From: Henningerozyma blattae CBS 6284
Lineage: Eukaryota > Ascomycota > Saccharomycetes > Saccharomycetales > Saccharomycetaceae
Reading direction: 5' to 3'
Assembly: GCF_000315915.1 (NCBI RefSeq)
Contig: NC_020188.1
Span: forward strand, 1,071,501-1,135,500
DNA length: 64,000 nt
Shown: positions 1-9,739 of the stretch, piece after piece
Layout of the letters: each line of letters starts with the position of its first letter
Position numbering within the stretch: position 1 is the stretch's first letter
Position numbers and translations under genes: made by a program
Notes under the pieces: generated by a model
What the model was told of the DNA's origin: nothing
The model's database searches: none
What the model saw: only the letters and a program-made list of their open reading frames with translations

Positions 1-222
1 AAAGTTCGGGGACCCCCCAGGTCACGGGTCACGCGCGCGTGACGCCCAGAACGTTACGCGCGGAGCACATCTGGCGGGTACGGAAAGGGAATACTTCGTA
101 CGGAACACCCAATATGGAAACTGTTCCTGGCGGGTGCGGGGAGTGCTGTGAAGCGTGGGGGGGCTAACCATTCGTCCGTGTGGTGTGAGGGCGCATAATG
201 TGGATCCTGACATGTAAATCAC
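1..222. other. GC-rich flank of tRNA-Asn, possible LTR relic
   Basis: This stretch is visibly far richer in G+C than the rest of the window. It contains a perfect 16-bp palindrome at 28-43 (GTCACGCGCGCGTGAC) and two copies of a TGGCGGGTRCGG-like word near 72 and 128. The words at 110-122 (CAATATGGAAACT) and 162-168 (GGCTAAC) recur in the same relative order on the minus strand near 56.4-56.6 kb, which suggests a shared, decayed LTR. It lies just upstream of a tRNA gene, a usual Ty insertion zone. No coding sequence is apparent. The LTR reading is an inference. Confidence 0.3.
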
Positions 223-296
223 GACTCCATGGCCAAGCTGGTTAAGGCGTGCGACTGTTAATCGCAAGATCGAGAGTTCAATCCTCTCTGGGGTCG
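223..296 (+). tRNA. tRNA-Asn (GTT)
   Basis: A 74-nt cloverleaf. The acceptor stem GACTCCA pairs with TGGGGTC, the discriminator is G, and anticodon GTT is at 257-259. The T arm is GAGAGTTCAATCCTCTC. It is nearly identical to the S. cerevisiae tRNA-Asn as I remember it. It has no intron and no encoded CCA, as expected in eukaryotes. A T-rich stretch (TTTATTTTCT) follows at once and can serve as the Pol III terminator. Confidence 0.96.
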
Positions 297-526
297 TTTA
301 TTTTCTACAATTTTTTTCCGGAATTTTTCTCTGGATTCGTACAATGTGAGCTAGAATTCCCGAGGCAGTCAAGTATATCATGCGGAATAAGTATATGTTA
401 AAAAATAAGGACAAGTACTGTAGGGATATATAAATATATAATAATAATGATAATATTAATAATAATAGTAGGCTATGTATAAAAACTAGCACTAGTACAA
501 TTGTCATGCAGTGCAATTGGTTATGT

Positions 527-1327
527 TCATTTATACCCCAAGGCACAGATGTCCAGACTGGACATCTGTTGCAGGAGATCGGAAATCCGGTCGTCCAATA
601 ACCCATTGGCATAATCATCTCTTGATTGTTGATCTAAATACTGTTGGATTTGTGCCAGCCTCGTGTACCCATCAGTACAGAATCTCATCTGGATCTTGAC
701 CAATGCTTCGAAACTAGGGTCGTAATATGGCACTCTTAATGAGATTAGTTGTGGCAATTCCAATTTTAATTGATCGTTCAAATTATCAAACACGTCTTTG
801 CATAGGGCCAATTCCTTTTCAGCCCTTGGCAATTTAGATGCATCTTTCGCAGGCTTCTCGATTAGTCGACGTACTTTAGCCTTGGATGCATCATAATCTT
901 GTTTCTTGTGGTCTCTTTTCTTTATAGCGTCGTCGATTTCTTTGAAATAACTCGAGAATTTAGTAACAGGGTCCAAGACAGTCTCTCTAAAGGGACCATC
1001 CAGTTGTTTAACTGTTTCAGAATCAAAATCCTGTACAGATTGTAAATAATAATTACCCACGTTACTGTTATTATTGGAATTGGCATATTTGGAATCATCA
1101 TATAGATTAGAAATTACTTCAGCAATGGTCACTTGTGAAGCAGTCACGGCTCTGATAGAATCCAAATACCCCTTAGCCTCCTTCTGTAATGAATCCCCGG
1201 CTTTTTGAAGAACTTTATAACGACGTTCCTCCATATTATATTCTTTATCAATAGTCTTGTCAACATTCTTGACAATGACACTATTACCTGCTCGGTTGAT
1301 AGCTTTTTTAAACCCTTCCCACGACAT
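527..1327 (-). CDS. RVS161: BAR-domain amphiphysin Rvs161
   Basis: A 266-aa protein, almost the length of S. cerevisiae Rvs161 (265 aa). It begins MSWEGFKKAINRAG and ends LDICALGYK, both diagnostic. The BAR domain fills nearly the whole chain, with long coiled-coil helices and the conserved stretch FDSETVKQLDGP. Rvs161 forms a crescent heterodimer with Rvs167 that bends and helps cut endocytic membrane tubules at cortical actin patches. It also acts in cell fusion with Fus2. There is no SH3 domain, which separates it from Rvs167. The start is the ATG at 1327; the in-frame GTG just upstream is not a plausible yeast start. An ACGCGT (MCB-like) word lies about 115 bp upstream. Confidence 0.96.
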   Translation of the reverse strand: MSWEGFKKAINRAGNSVIVKNVDKTIDKEYNMEERRYKVLQKAGDSLQKEAKGYLDSIRAVTASQVTIAEVISNLYDDSKYANSNNNSNVGNYYLQSVQDFDSETVKQLDGPFRETVLDPVTKFSSYFKEIDDAIKKRDHKKQDYDASKAKVRRLIEKPAKDASKLPRAEKELALCKDVFDNLNDQLKLELPQLISLRVPYYDPSFEALVKIQMRFCTDGYTRLAQIQQYLDQQSRDDYANGLLDDRISDLLQQMSSLDICALGYK

Positions 1328-2337
1328 CACGAATATTTATTGTTTAGTTTGCTTGCTTTATTAGGTGTGGTTAAATCTTTGTGAAATCTTGTGGAATCTT
1401 GTAGATATTATATTTATTTTTTTTTTTTTTTTATTTAAAAACGCGTAACAAGAATGCAATTTCTTTCTTTTTTATTTTCTTATTTCTTGTCGTTTTTTTT
1501 ATTTTTCAAACTTGTTTAGGAAATTTTGGAAATCGCCTAGGGGGAAACAATCCGATGACATTCGGATAACATACCCATCACACACCATCAAAAAGTCTAC
1601 ATTCTTTCCAAAACATATATATAAAAAAATGAAATACAATTCCTTAACTCTTATTCATTTACTAAAACAACTCTAAAACACTTTTCAAAATCTGGATTCA
1701 GATCTCATATTGCCTTTGAATTTTATTATAAGCTAAACTCTTTGTCATAGGAACTCCCTTCTAAAAGGGTAACGGCAAACGGATCTCAATCCTTCAAAAT
1801 TGTCTCGGAACAGTTTTCAGTTTGCCGAGGCATTAAATTTTTGAAACGGATTATACTGGGGAAGCTTCCCGGAAATGTCACAAAAAAATAAAACTGCCTT
1901 TATTACTTGCTGCCTTTGTTCTCGATTATTCAATGTTGGAAAATCGATATATGTTCAAATAAAGTATCATAAACTTGTTATTTTATTAAATAATACTACT
2001 ATAATTAGAGATATCAATACTTTTACGGATGATCGGAACTGCATTGCGTGAATAAATCATTGTTAAACTTTTTCTTCCTATGGATTTCCACAATTGAATT
2101 ATTCTTGTCTGTTTATTTGCTTGCTTGTATTTATCAATATCAATTTTAAGATTTTATATATATATATATATATATACATATATATATTAAAATGCTGTTA
2201 TGCTGTGGTCCTACTTAGAAAGCCTTAAAACATTACACGAACATAAATAATTTTTGAATGACGCTAACTAAACTACGATAAAGTTTAATTATGTATTAGA
2301 AGTACGTTATGAAAAAAAATTAATTTTTTTGATTTTT
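1328..2337. other. Intergenic, RVS161 promoter side
   Basis: No gene seen. The region holds an ACGCGT word at 1441-1446, homopolymer T runs near 1415-1500, a small inverted repeat TCCGA-N6-TCGGA at 1551-1566, and a TA dinucleotide tract near 2155-2190. The short open frames here have no recognisable protein. Confidence 0.7.
2155..2190. repeat. (TA)n microsatellite
   Basis: An imperfect run of TA dinucleotides interrupted by one CA. It lies between the promoter of RVS161 and the 3' side of the ATO-type transporter gene. Confidence 0.85.
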
Positions 2338-3210
2338 TTATACATGAGCATCATTACTTGGTAATGGTATGGATCCAAGAACAACGTATGAGTTATGTTT
2401 ATCCGTCAAACCTGCGAATGCATTATACCATGCTACAAAAGCCACTATTATACCCAATATACCTCCAGCCTGGGTTACTTTCTCCTTCCCAGTGAAGGAT
2501 CCAATGGATAATAATAGAAATGTATGACCTAATAAGAAAAATAACGTGAAAAACATCACTGTGGATTTCATTGTACACAATGCTAATCCATATGTAAATA
2601 TACACCAACCTAATAAATAAAATCCAATAGCATTCCCCAATTCCTTTTCATGACCTTCATATGCAGCTTGAATACCAAACCATGGTATATATAATGATGC
2701 AAAACTCATCCAAAACCCACCATATGAACATAATGCTGTACCACCGAATGTATTTTCCACCGCTATTTCCCAAATACCGGCAATGACTTGAACAATCCCA
2801 CCATAAAACATGGCTGGTCCAACAACTACATTGGGGATATGAATACCTTGTGCTTTGGCATTATATGCACACAATACAAACGTGGTTAATGCAAATGCAC
2901 ATAATCCTAATGGTGCTGGATTACCAAATCTATGAGCAGGTGGAGGTTGCCAACTTGGATTTAATGTACCCCCAAATGCATGAATTAATTCTTGTTTTAA
3001 AAATTTTTGATTACCAATGACGATAAATTCTTGATTATCACCAACGGTATATACTCGTTCTATCGTGGGCGGGCTATTACTAGTAGATTGTCTCAAATAA
3101 TGAGATGAATGATAACTAATATCTTCTCTATCTGTATCAGTATAAGTTTTTGGTGGTTCTTCAATTTTGTCACTCAATGAGGAATCTTCTAAACTTGATG
3201 CGTCTTCCAT
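2338..3210 (-). CDS. ATO/ADY2-type acetate or ammonium plasma-membrane transporter
   Basis: A 290-aa GPR1/FUN34/YaaH (AceTr) family protein. The family signature NPAPLGLCAFALTTF is at about residues 98-112. It is followed by about six hydrophobic membrane spans, including NTFGGTALCSYGGFW and a YLLGWCIFTYGLALCTMKST segment. The charged N-terminal tail (about 85 aa) is cytosolic in the family. S. cerevisiae Ady2 (Ato1) and Ato2 carry acetate and are linked to ammonia export under carbon limitation. The sequence resembles Ady2 closely, but I cannot tell Ady2 from Ato2 by eye, so no symbol is given. It has a long 1.6-kb upstream region, consistent with a regulated gene. The ATG at 3210 is the first in frame. 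Confidence 0.92.
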   Translation of the reverse strand: MEDASSLEDSSLSDKIEEPPKTYTDTDREDISYHSSHYLRQSTSNSPPTIERVYTVGDNQEFIVIGNQKFLKQELIHAFGGTLNPSWQPPPAHRFGNPAPLGLCAFALTTFVLCAYNAKAQGIHIPNVVVGPAMFYGGIVQVIAGIWEIAVENTFGGTALCSYGGFWMSFASLYIPWFGIQAAYEGHEKELGNAIGFYLLGWCIFTYGLALCTMKSTVMFFTLFFLLGHTFLLLSIGSFTGKEKVTQAGGILGIIVAFVAWYNAFAGLTDKHNSYVVLGSIPLPSNDAHV

Positions 3211-4843
3211 CTTGAAATAATTATATTAATATTATTTTATTGCTATTCAAATGCTATATCTCCTTAACTCAGAAATAAGACACACTATCTGTATGTTGAG
3301 ATGCCTTTAATGCTTTTTTATTTTTGTTGTTATAAAATTCTTATTGGATTATTATTGGGGTAAACTATACAAAGGTTAAATGCTTAACTAACAAATTATT
3401 ATTTCAATGCTATTATCCCTAGAGTAATACTATACTGATGATCCTAGAAATTTTCAAGAAGCAATTAGGTTTTACTTGAGACATTGAAGGTAGGCACCAC
3501 AAATAGTTACAAAAAAAGAGATTTTTGTTTACTTTCATCTGGTATGTTGACCGCCAATCGGATATACAACTTAATGCTAGAGATTAATTTAGATGTTCAA
3601 TTCTAATCAAAATTTCCCCCAGGCTAAAATTTGAAAGGGGAGTTCCTGTTTTTTTTTATTTTTACTTTACCAATTATTAAACCTAAATCCAATTGTTTGT
3701 CAATTAAAAGGTTTTACTATTGGGTAAACCTCATCATTATACAGAAGCAGTAATCAACATTTAGATATCTGGGTTTCATAAGAAAATTGATCGTCGACTA
3801 TAATGCTTATTACCCTAAAGTTTGTCGTAGCACCCATCTTGTCCGTAGGTAAATAGCACTGATTCGACAGTATAAACATGTACCTAATTTCAATGTGCCT
3901 TTACCAATATGGAGATATTTGGGCTCCAGTTTTAATAGAATATCATATCCCACTTTATTTGCCTAAAACAATAAGCTTATCTTTAATATTATCAACCAGT
4001 ACAATTTGATAAAACCCTTCAAGCCAGCTTTTCTAGATAACTTTACCAAGGATGCGATGGCTTAACCCAGGTTTCCAACATTGTTACAGGAAAATATAGG
4101 AATCGGGCTTGACGGATTCCGAAAATATCTACGGCAAATAAAGACTTTTTAACTAGCAACCACCGATGATGAAGTTCGGTTGTATGGGAGACGGAAACTT
4201 ATGAGCCGGCTGCTTTTAATCTGGGACTAAAAGGGAAATTCTACGCGATTGAAAAAAATTGGAAACACTAAAGACTCGCATGAATGGAAATGCCAAGTTA
4301 TATCCGTCGGAGCTAACCTAATTCTAGGTCTAACTGCATTGTGCTAAGAATTTAATATTTTGCTGGACAAAGAAGAATACAGTTTCCGAAGATTACCCAG
4401 CTGAAATACTGTAAGTGACAAATGAAATGGTATTCGGTTGGTAACTATACTGTAGAAGTTATTAACCGATGTCGAAGAGACAATGCCAAGAATTCGAATT
4501 GCAGTAATAGTTTTGGAAAAGTAATCTTGTAAAAATGTAAATCCAAACAAAATTCGTGAACGTCTAAAGTTTAGAGACTCTAAAAAGAATTCTTATATAT
4601 TCAGTTCTATTTCTATTATTAGATAAGAATATCAAATAATTGAAAAAGAAACGCACTCAAAATATAGGAACCTATTAATAAGTATACAAATTTTTTTTGA
4701 ATTGTAATATTATAGAACAAACAGGAAAAGTTCCTACTGAGAAATCGTCAGAAACTGCTTTGACATTTATAAGTTAACATTAGTTATTTTTTTTTTTTTA
4801 AATTTTATTCTTAATTTTTTATTTTATTCTGTAAAAGGCACAA
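3211..4843. other. Long intergenic, upstream of ATO-type gene
   Basis: About 1.6 kb without a credible gene. It would include the transporter promoter (minus strand) and the 3' flank of ADP1. One CCAAT word occurs near 3555. The stretch 3780-4330 is less AT-rich than typical spacer but has stops in all frames and no recognisable domain. I see no tRNA or LTR termini. Confidence 0.6.
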
Positions 4844-7800
4844 CTATTTTTGTTCAACAACAATAAACTTCAATCCTAGGTAACCCAAAATCAAAAATAT
4901 TACATTGAAAAGAGAAAGTATTTTGATATCGAAGTATAAGTTTTGCACAATAAAACCGAATGTACTTAAAATTGTAGCACCCGGAACTTCAATATTCAAT
5001 CCATATTTCTTTTCCTTCAAGATCAATGTTTTGACTTCATTGATTAATAAGGATTCATATGCATAATAAAATATGGAAATATTCTTGAAATATTTGAGTG
5101 CAAAATTAGTAATTTCTTGTGTATTAATAAACAACCCACTAAATAGTAATGATCCCAACAATACAAGCACACTTAAAATGATAGAGCTGTTTAAATCTTT
5201 CACCACAATACCAATTGTCAAAATCTGTAAAGCAATGGCTGTATTGAAGGATATTAAAATTAAAATACATTTAAAAAAGGCATGGCTTCTCATATTCAAT
5301 CCAACCATTGGATAGATAACAACTGATAATAAAATAGGAGGGAAAACTCTCAAAGGTATAATTTCGCTTAATATTTTACTAATATAGTAAGCAATTGGCG
5401 AGTAATAGTTATTAGAACGTTCCTTAATGAAAATATTTCTCTCTTGAGCAAAAGAACTCAATCCTGTAAATGTAATAAAACCAAAATAGGTTAATATGAA
5501 AAAGAATAACCCCATTCTATTTTGAAACCCACTAATATTGTTTGCAACGTCATAATAAAGAGTCCCTAGGAATATACTTAATAAAATTGTCAGAATATAA
5601 TTAGCCAATAATAATTTTGGATTTCTATAAACATTCTTAAACGTTCTAGAGCATAAGATTAATAATTGTTGTAAAAAAGATGCCCCTCTTTGTAAATCTG
5701 GAATCTCAAACGATAAGGTGGATGTTGAATTTGAATTACTTGAATTTGGTACTTGATTAACAACTTCGGAAATTTCTTGATTCAAATCCATGAAATATGC
5801 ACCTTCTTTAAATCTTGTATGTAATAATTGCGTATTAACTTTCCCAATGGAAATTCCACGTTTACGATTACCAATTTTTGATTGCTGTTGTATATTTGCT
5901 GAATCATTAGCCGTGTTTTCATTGGTGAGTAAATGGCTTAATTCATCTCTATGGCCTGCAAAATGTTCCCATTCTAATTGTGTTTGAGTTCGTTTAAATC
6001 TATTGATATCATCACCGAAGTTGATACCAGTGTTTAATGGAAATGATGTGCTTGAACCTGAACTTTCATTTAATCCTTCTTCCAAATCTCTATGAGGGAA
6101 ATCAACTGATTTGATTTCTTTATCAAATGTTAAATCTATTAGATAATCAGCAATGTTATAATCAGTTGGACATCTATAACCATTTGTTTTTAAAAATTCT
6201 CCTACTCTACGAATTTCACCAGAATAAACCATCTCACCTGAGCTTAGTAATACTAATTTACTAAATAAATGGAAAATATTAGATCTTGGCTGATGAATAG
6301 TCAATACTAATGTTCTATTATAATTTTTTGCCAATCTTACTAAACATTCAACCACGTTATTTGCGTTATTTGAATCTAAACCTGAAGTTGGTTCATCAAG
6401 GAATAAAATCAATGGAGATGTTACTAATTCGCATGCAATGGAAACACGTCTCTTTTCACCACCACTAATCCCTCTTTCAAAATCATCACCGATGAGTCTA
6501 TCTTTAATATTATAAATTCTTAATTCCTCTAGGACTTGGAAAACTCTTTGTTGCTTTTGATAAAAAGTCATTGAATTTGGTAATCGTAATAATGCACTAT
6601 TTAAAACTGCTTCATACACTGTTAAGGTGGGGAAAAGGAAATCATCTTGGTCTACAAACCCAATCATTTTAGAGATAATCTCCCTTGAAACATTCTTACC
6701 ATTAATTTTAATATCACCTGAAACATGACCTGATTTTCTCTTAAATGCTAAAATATCTAAAAGAGTAGTCTTACCTGCACCTGAGCCACCCAGAATAGCC
6801 ATGATTTCACCTGGTTTTACAATACCCGAAACATTCTTTAATATATCTCTTTCTGAATTATTATCAGAGATGGATGGTACATTATAAGAAATATTTTCAA
6901 AGGATAATGCTGCTACATGTTTTGAAGTTAAGAAATCATCATCTCGTCCTTGAATGGATGTATCAGCTACGGCTGTAAGACCAAATATAGTTGTAATAAC
7001 TTGTGTTAGTTTATTAGTAAATGATTGAGTAGTAGTTCCATTTAAACCGGCGTGTGCAACGTCTTCATTTGAATAATACATATCATCATCCTCATCATCT
7101 GATAAATGTATAGAAGAAGTCTTAAACAAGGGAGAGTTTGCGATGTATAATACTAATAAAGTTGCACAAGTTAATACAGCTAGAGCAGTTAAAGTTAGGA
7201 TAATAGTTTCACTCCAAGTCATCTTTTCACGATCAGTTGGACTCTTATAACCTGGTATTTCACTAAAATGTAAACATTCACCTGATTGACAATTCAAAGT
7301 GATATAAGGATCACCGAATATTGTTAAAATCAAATCATTCATTGAAGGTTCCGTGAATTGACAATCATGAGTATTTAAATCACACGTAAAATCACCTGGA
7401 CCTTTAATTGTTTCTGTTAAAAATTCTGAAATATCAATAGAACCATTTTTCCCACAAAGCATTGTACCTGGGACACATTTACATTTTGCATTTTCACAAT
7501 TATAATGAGTTGTATTTTTATTTAAATCGTACTCAAAGGTACATGCATCTAATCCACAATAAAAACTTTCAATCTCATCTATCCAAAATTGGAAATTGCA
7601 TTCTTGCTTTTTTTTATCGCAAGAAAATGATATTTGTGGTAATTTACCATTTAATATTTCAATAATTTTTTCATTAGTGACATTACAACCTTCAAAGACT
7701 CTATTAACAATCATCCCATTTCTATAACATGTACCTTTGATCGATGAATCCGGCATAAATGAATCACATACAGAATCCATCTCACAAATATTACAATTAA

Positions 7801-8278
7801 TACCTGACCAACCATCATCACATTGACCTTTACACGTATTTGTCTCGTTGGATCTCATTGGTCTATTCGAATTGTCATCAGCTAGACTCCCACATAAAGG
7901 TGTCAAACAATCATCACCTGCAAACCCTTCACGACAGTCACATCTTCCTGTATTTGGGTTACACTCTGAAAATTGCTTACATTCAAATATCGGTAACATA
8001 CAATTAAAGCAAGGAGGGCATTTGTCATTGTCTGTATTATTATTTCTATTATTATAGCGCGTTAAGGATATAAATTCGTTAAAATTATTATCATCATTGT
8101 CATTGTATCTATTAAATGTATTTAACGGAGAAGACCATTTATTGAAATCCTTCATTAGGGTATCCTTTAGCCATGTTTCATCAATTACTAAATCATTGGG
8201 CATATTTTTCAATATGATATCCTTTGCAAGGATTGAGGTACCAAATGATAAGGCACTTATCAGATAATTTAGTAACAT
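4844..8278 (-). CDS. ADP1: ABC transporter Adp1 (ABCG half-transporter type with EGF-like region)
   Basis: An 1144-aa protein (S. cerevisiae Adp1 is 1049). In order: a signal peptide (about 1-18); a Cys-rich luminal region with EGF-like modules (about 85-340; for example CNPNTGRCDCREGFAGDDC); a membrane span near 355-380; an ABC domain with Walker A GGSGAGKTTLLD (about 496-507), signature ISGGEKRRVSIA (about 606) and Walker B LILFLDEPTSGLD (about 627); then a C-terminal ABCG-type six-span membrane domain. The nucleotide-binding motifs are intact, so it should hydrolyse ATP. The substrate is unknown. It sits next to PGK1 as in S. cerevisiae (YCR011C-YCR012W), which supports orthology. The extra length lies in acidic and Asn/Ser-rich linkers. 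Confidence 0.95.
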   Translation of the reverse strand: MLLNYLISALSFGTSILAKDIILKNMPNDLVIDETWLKDTLMKDFNKWSSPLNTFNRYNDNDDNNFNEFISLTRYNNRNNNTDNDKCPPCFNCMLPIFECKQFSECNPNTGRCDCREGFAGDDCLTPLCGSLADDNSNRPMRSNETNTCKGQCDDGWSGINCNICEMDSVCDSFMPDSSIKGTCYRNGMIVNRVFEGCNVTNEKIIEILNGKLPQISFSCDKKKQECNFQFWIDEIESFYCGLDACTFEYDLNKNTTHYNCENAKCKCVPGTMLCGKNGSIDISEFLTETIKGPGDFTCDLNTHDCQFTEPSMNDLILTIFGDPYITLNCQSGECLHFSEIPGYKSPTDREKMTWSETIILTLTALAVLTCATLLVLYIANSPLFKTSSIHLSDDEDDDMYYSNEDVAHAGLNGTTTQSFTNKLTQVITTIFGLTAVADTSIQGRDDDFLTSKHVAALSFENISYNVPSISDNNSERDILKNVSGIVKPGEIMAILGGSGAGKTTLLDILAFKRKSGHVSGDIKINGKNVSREIISKMIGFVDQDDFLFPTLTVYEAVLNSALLRLPNSMTFYQKQQRVFQVLEELRIYNIKDRLIGDDFERGISGGEKRRVSIACELVTSPLILFLDEPTSGLDSNNANNVVECLVRLAKNYNRTLVLTIHQPRSNIFHLFSKLVLLSSGEMVYSGEIRRVGEFLKTNGYRCPTDYNIADYLIDLTFDKEIKSVDFPHRDLEEGLNESSGSSTSFPLNTGINFGDDINRFKRTQTQLEWEHFAGHRDELSHLLTNENTANDSANIQQQSKIGNRKRGISIGKVNTQLLHTRFKEGAYFMDLNQEISEVVNQVPNSSNSNSTSTLSFEIPDLQRGASFLQQLLILCSRTFKNVYRNPKLLLANYILTILLSIFLGTLYYDVANNISGFQNRMGLFFFILTYFGFITFTGLSSFAQERNIFIKERSNNYYSPIAYYISKILSEIIPLRVFPPILLSVVIYPMVGLNMRSHAFFKCILILISFNTAIALQILTIGIVVKDLNSSIILSVLVLLGSLLFSGLFINTQEITNFALKYFKNISIFYYAYESLLINEVKTLILKEKKYGLNIEVPGATILSTFGFIVQNLYFDIKILSLFNVIFLILGYLGLKFIVVEQK

Positions 8279-8690
8279 TCGTTTTCTTATAATTATGGCA
8301 AATTTATTTTAGGTTTTAGGTATCTTGAACAATTAAAAGCAATATTTTTTTACCTTTTTTATCTTTACTTTTCTTTAATAGTGTTGTATATTTTATTCAT
8401 AGATAGAAGTTAATTCATTTAACGAGCCAGTTATAGGTGGCTACACTTAAATTCAGAGTCTTGCCAAGAAATAATGATCTACAAGATAAACTTACCACAC
8501 ATACTCTATTCTGGGCGGTAAAATACGAGAATCCATTTTGGTTGATTATGGAATAATAAAAGAAACACGTTAAAGAAGGGGTAATGCTCAGAATTAACCG
8601 TTATCCGTAGTTCGAATCCGCGCTGCATCCAACAAATAAAAAACAAGTTGCATAAATAAAACCAAAAAAAAAGACACCTAGGCACGTGTG
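8279..8690. other. ADP1 promoter side, tRNA-like scrap
   Basis: No gene seen. A GTTCGAATCC word near 8610 looks like a tRNA T-loop, but no cloverleaf can be folded around it (see rejected items). The rest is AT-rich upstream DNA of ADP1. Confidence 0.5.
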
Positions 8691-8723
8691 AGAATGTTGG
8701 CCGATCGAAACGTCATTTCATAT

Positions 8724-8763
8724 AACCCTAAAAAATACCGACCCTAAAGCGACATAACCCTAA
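8724..8763. promoter_or_regulatory. Cluster of Tbf1-like sites (AACCCTAA)
   Basis: Two exact AACCCTAA words (8724-8731 and 8756-8763) and one ACCCTAA (8741-8747) occur within 40 bp. AACCCTAA is the reverse complement of TTAGGGTT, the core bound by Tbf1. In S. cerevisiae Tbf1 is known to activate many snoRNA genes, which makes the structured stretch just downstream more interesting. An E-box/Cbf1-like CACGTG is at about 8684. These sites could equally serve PGK1 or ADP1. Confidence 0.45.
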
Positions 8764-8899
8764 CAAACCGAGATGTTAGTGAGTAAACGAATGTCTTTCC
8801 TAAAGGGTAGTGTCTATGGTTTATGGATATTCTAAGATATTACATATTCTCAAATAAATGGGCATGCTTGTGTAATGTATTTCTTACTCGAAATGTATT

Positions 8900-9262
8900 T
8901 TTTTTTCAAGTAGAGCATTAGCTTCAATTGTGACCTAGCATCCACTAATTCCTAATCAGGAAAGACACGATGCTAGCAACTGGAAGAGCACGTGTTAAAG
9001 AAGCTGAGTAACAGGTGGTGATGATGACGCCTACAGTTACCCTGGAGTTCCTAACTACCTGCAGGGCTTACCGTGTACCTCTAGCACCTTAGCTCACGCT
9101 GTGGCCTTAACCTTTATTTGCTATGTTCCAGATGGTTCGAACAAAGTTCCTACAATGGTGAGTTAGCTCTGCATGAGCCACACAACGTATCTCGTAGTGG
9201 CTGCTCTGTCTGTCTACTATCTTGCTATCTACACTCATACGGTGTATGCCAGAAAAACAAGT
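8900..9262 (+). ncRNA. Candidate structured RNA, H/ACA-like (unassigned)
   Basis: A GC-richer stretch with no long ORF. An 8-bp perfect stem (CTAGCATC 8935-8942 with GATGCTAG 8969-8976) encloses a short upper stem (TTCCT/AGGAA) with unpaired segments on both sides, like an H/ACA pocket. AGAGCA (8985-8990) fits the H box ANANNA. A second stem pairs AGCCAC (9176-9181) with GTGGCT (9197-9202), and ACG/CGT sits inside it. An ACA lies at 9257-9259 after a small hairpin. Tbf1-like sites lie 140-210 bp upstream. I could not match it to a known snoRNA. It may instead be PGK1 promoter DNA. Ends are approximate. Confidence 0.35.
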
Positions 9263-9739
9263 GAAGCTAGTCTAGAGAATTAACTAATTCTCCAAGGTAC
9301 TTACGTGCTCACCCCTTTAACTTTTTAATTATTAGAATGCCGCCTCTACATAGATGCCTTTCCTTAGCTATCTTCATTGTTCTTGTTTTAGCTTTTGCTA
9401 ATTGGTCCTCTTGGTGCTATTTGTAACATCTTACAAACCTTCATAATATTCTGTCCCATTCCAATATCTCTTGAGTTGCTGAATCAAGCTATAACCACTT
9501 CCACTAAGGCTACTTTCTCTACCTACAATTGTTACTCGTTATGTGTAACTTGTTGTTTCTCCAAAAAACTAGTAAGGTTGGATCTTGGTTGTGTATCGTT
9601 GTATATTCCTATATATATAATACTTAGTTTTCCATCTGTTGGAAATTAATATTTTCTTGTTCTTCTCATCTTATTCGATTTATTTTTCAATTGTATTCTA
9701 AATCCCCAAGAATAGTTTCTGCTATATCTACAACCAAAA
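9263..9739. other. PGK1 proximal promoter and leader
   Basis: This region is T/C-rich upstream of the start codon and holds the motif CTATATCTACAACCAAAAATG at the start, typical of a highly expressed yeast gene. An 84-codon open frame at about 9395-9649 has no recognisable protein and is probably chance. Confidence 0.6.

Noticed and set aside
8575..8632. tRNA-like T-arm word (TAGTTCGAATCCGCG) upstream of the PGK1 region
   Set aside because: The T stem has a mismatch and no acceptor partner, D arm or anticodon loop can be placed upstream. At best it is a relic.
9395..9649. 84-codon frame just upstream of PGK1
   Set aside because: It ends before the PGK1 leader, its composition follows the T/C-rich promoter, and no family is recognised.
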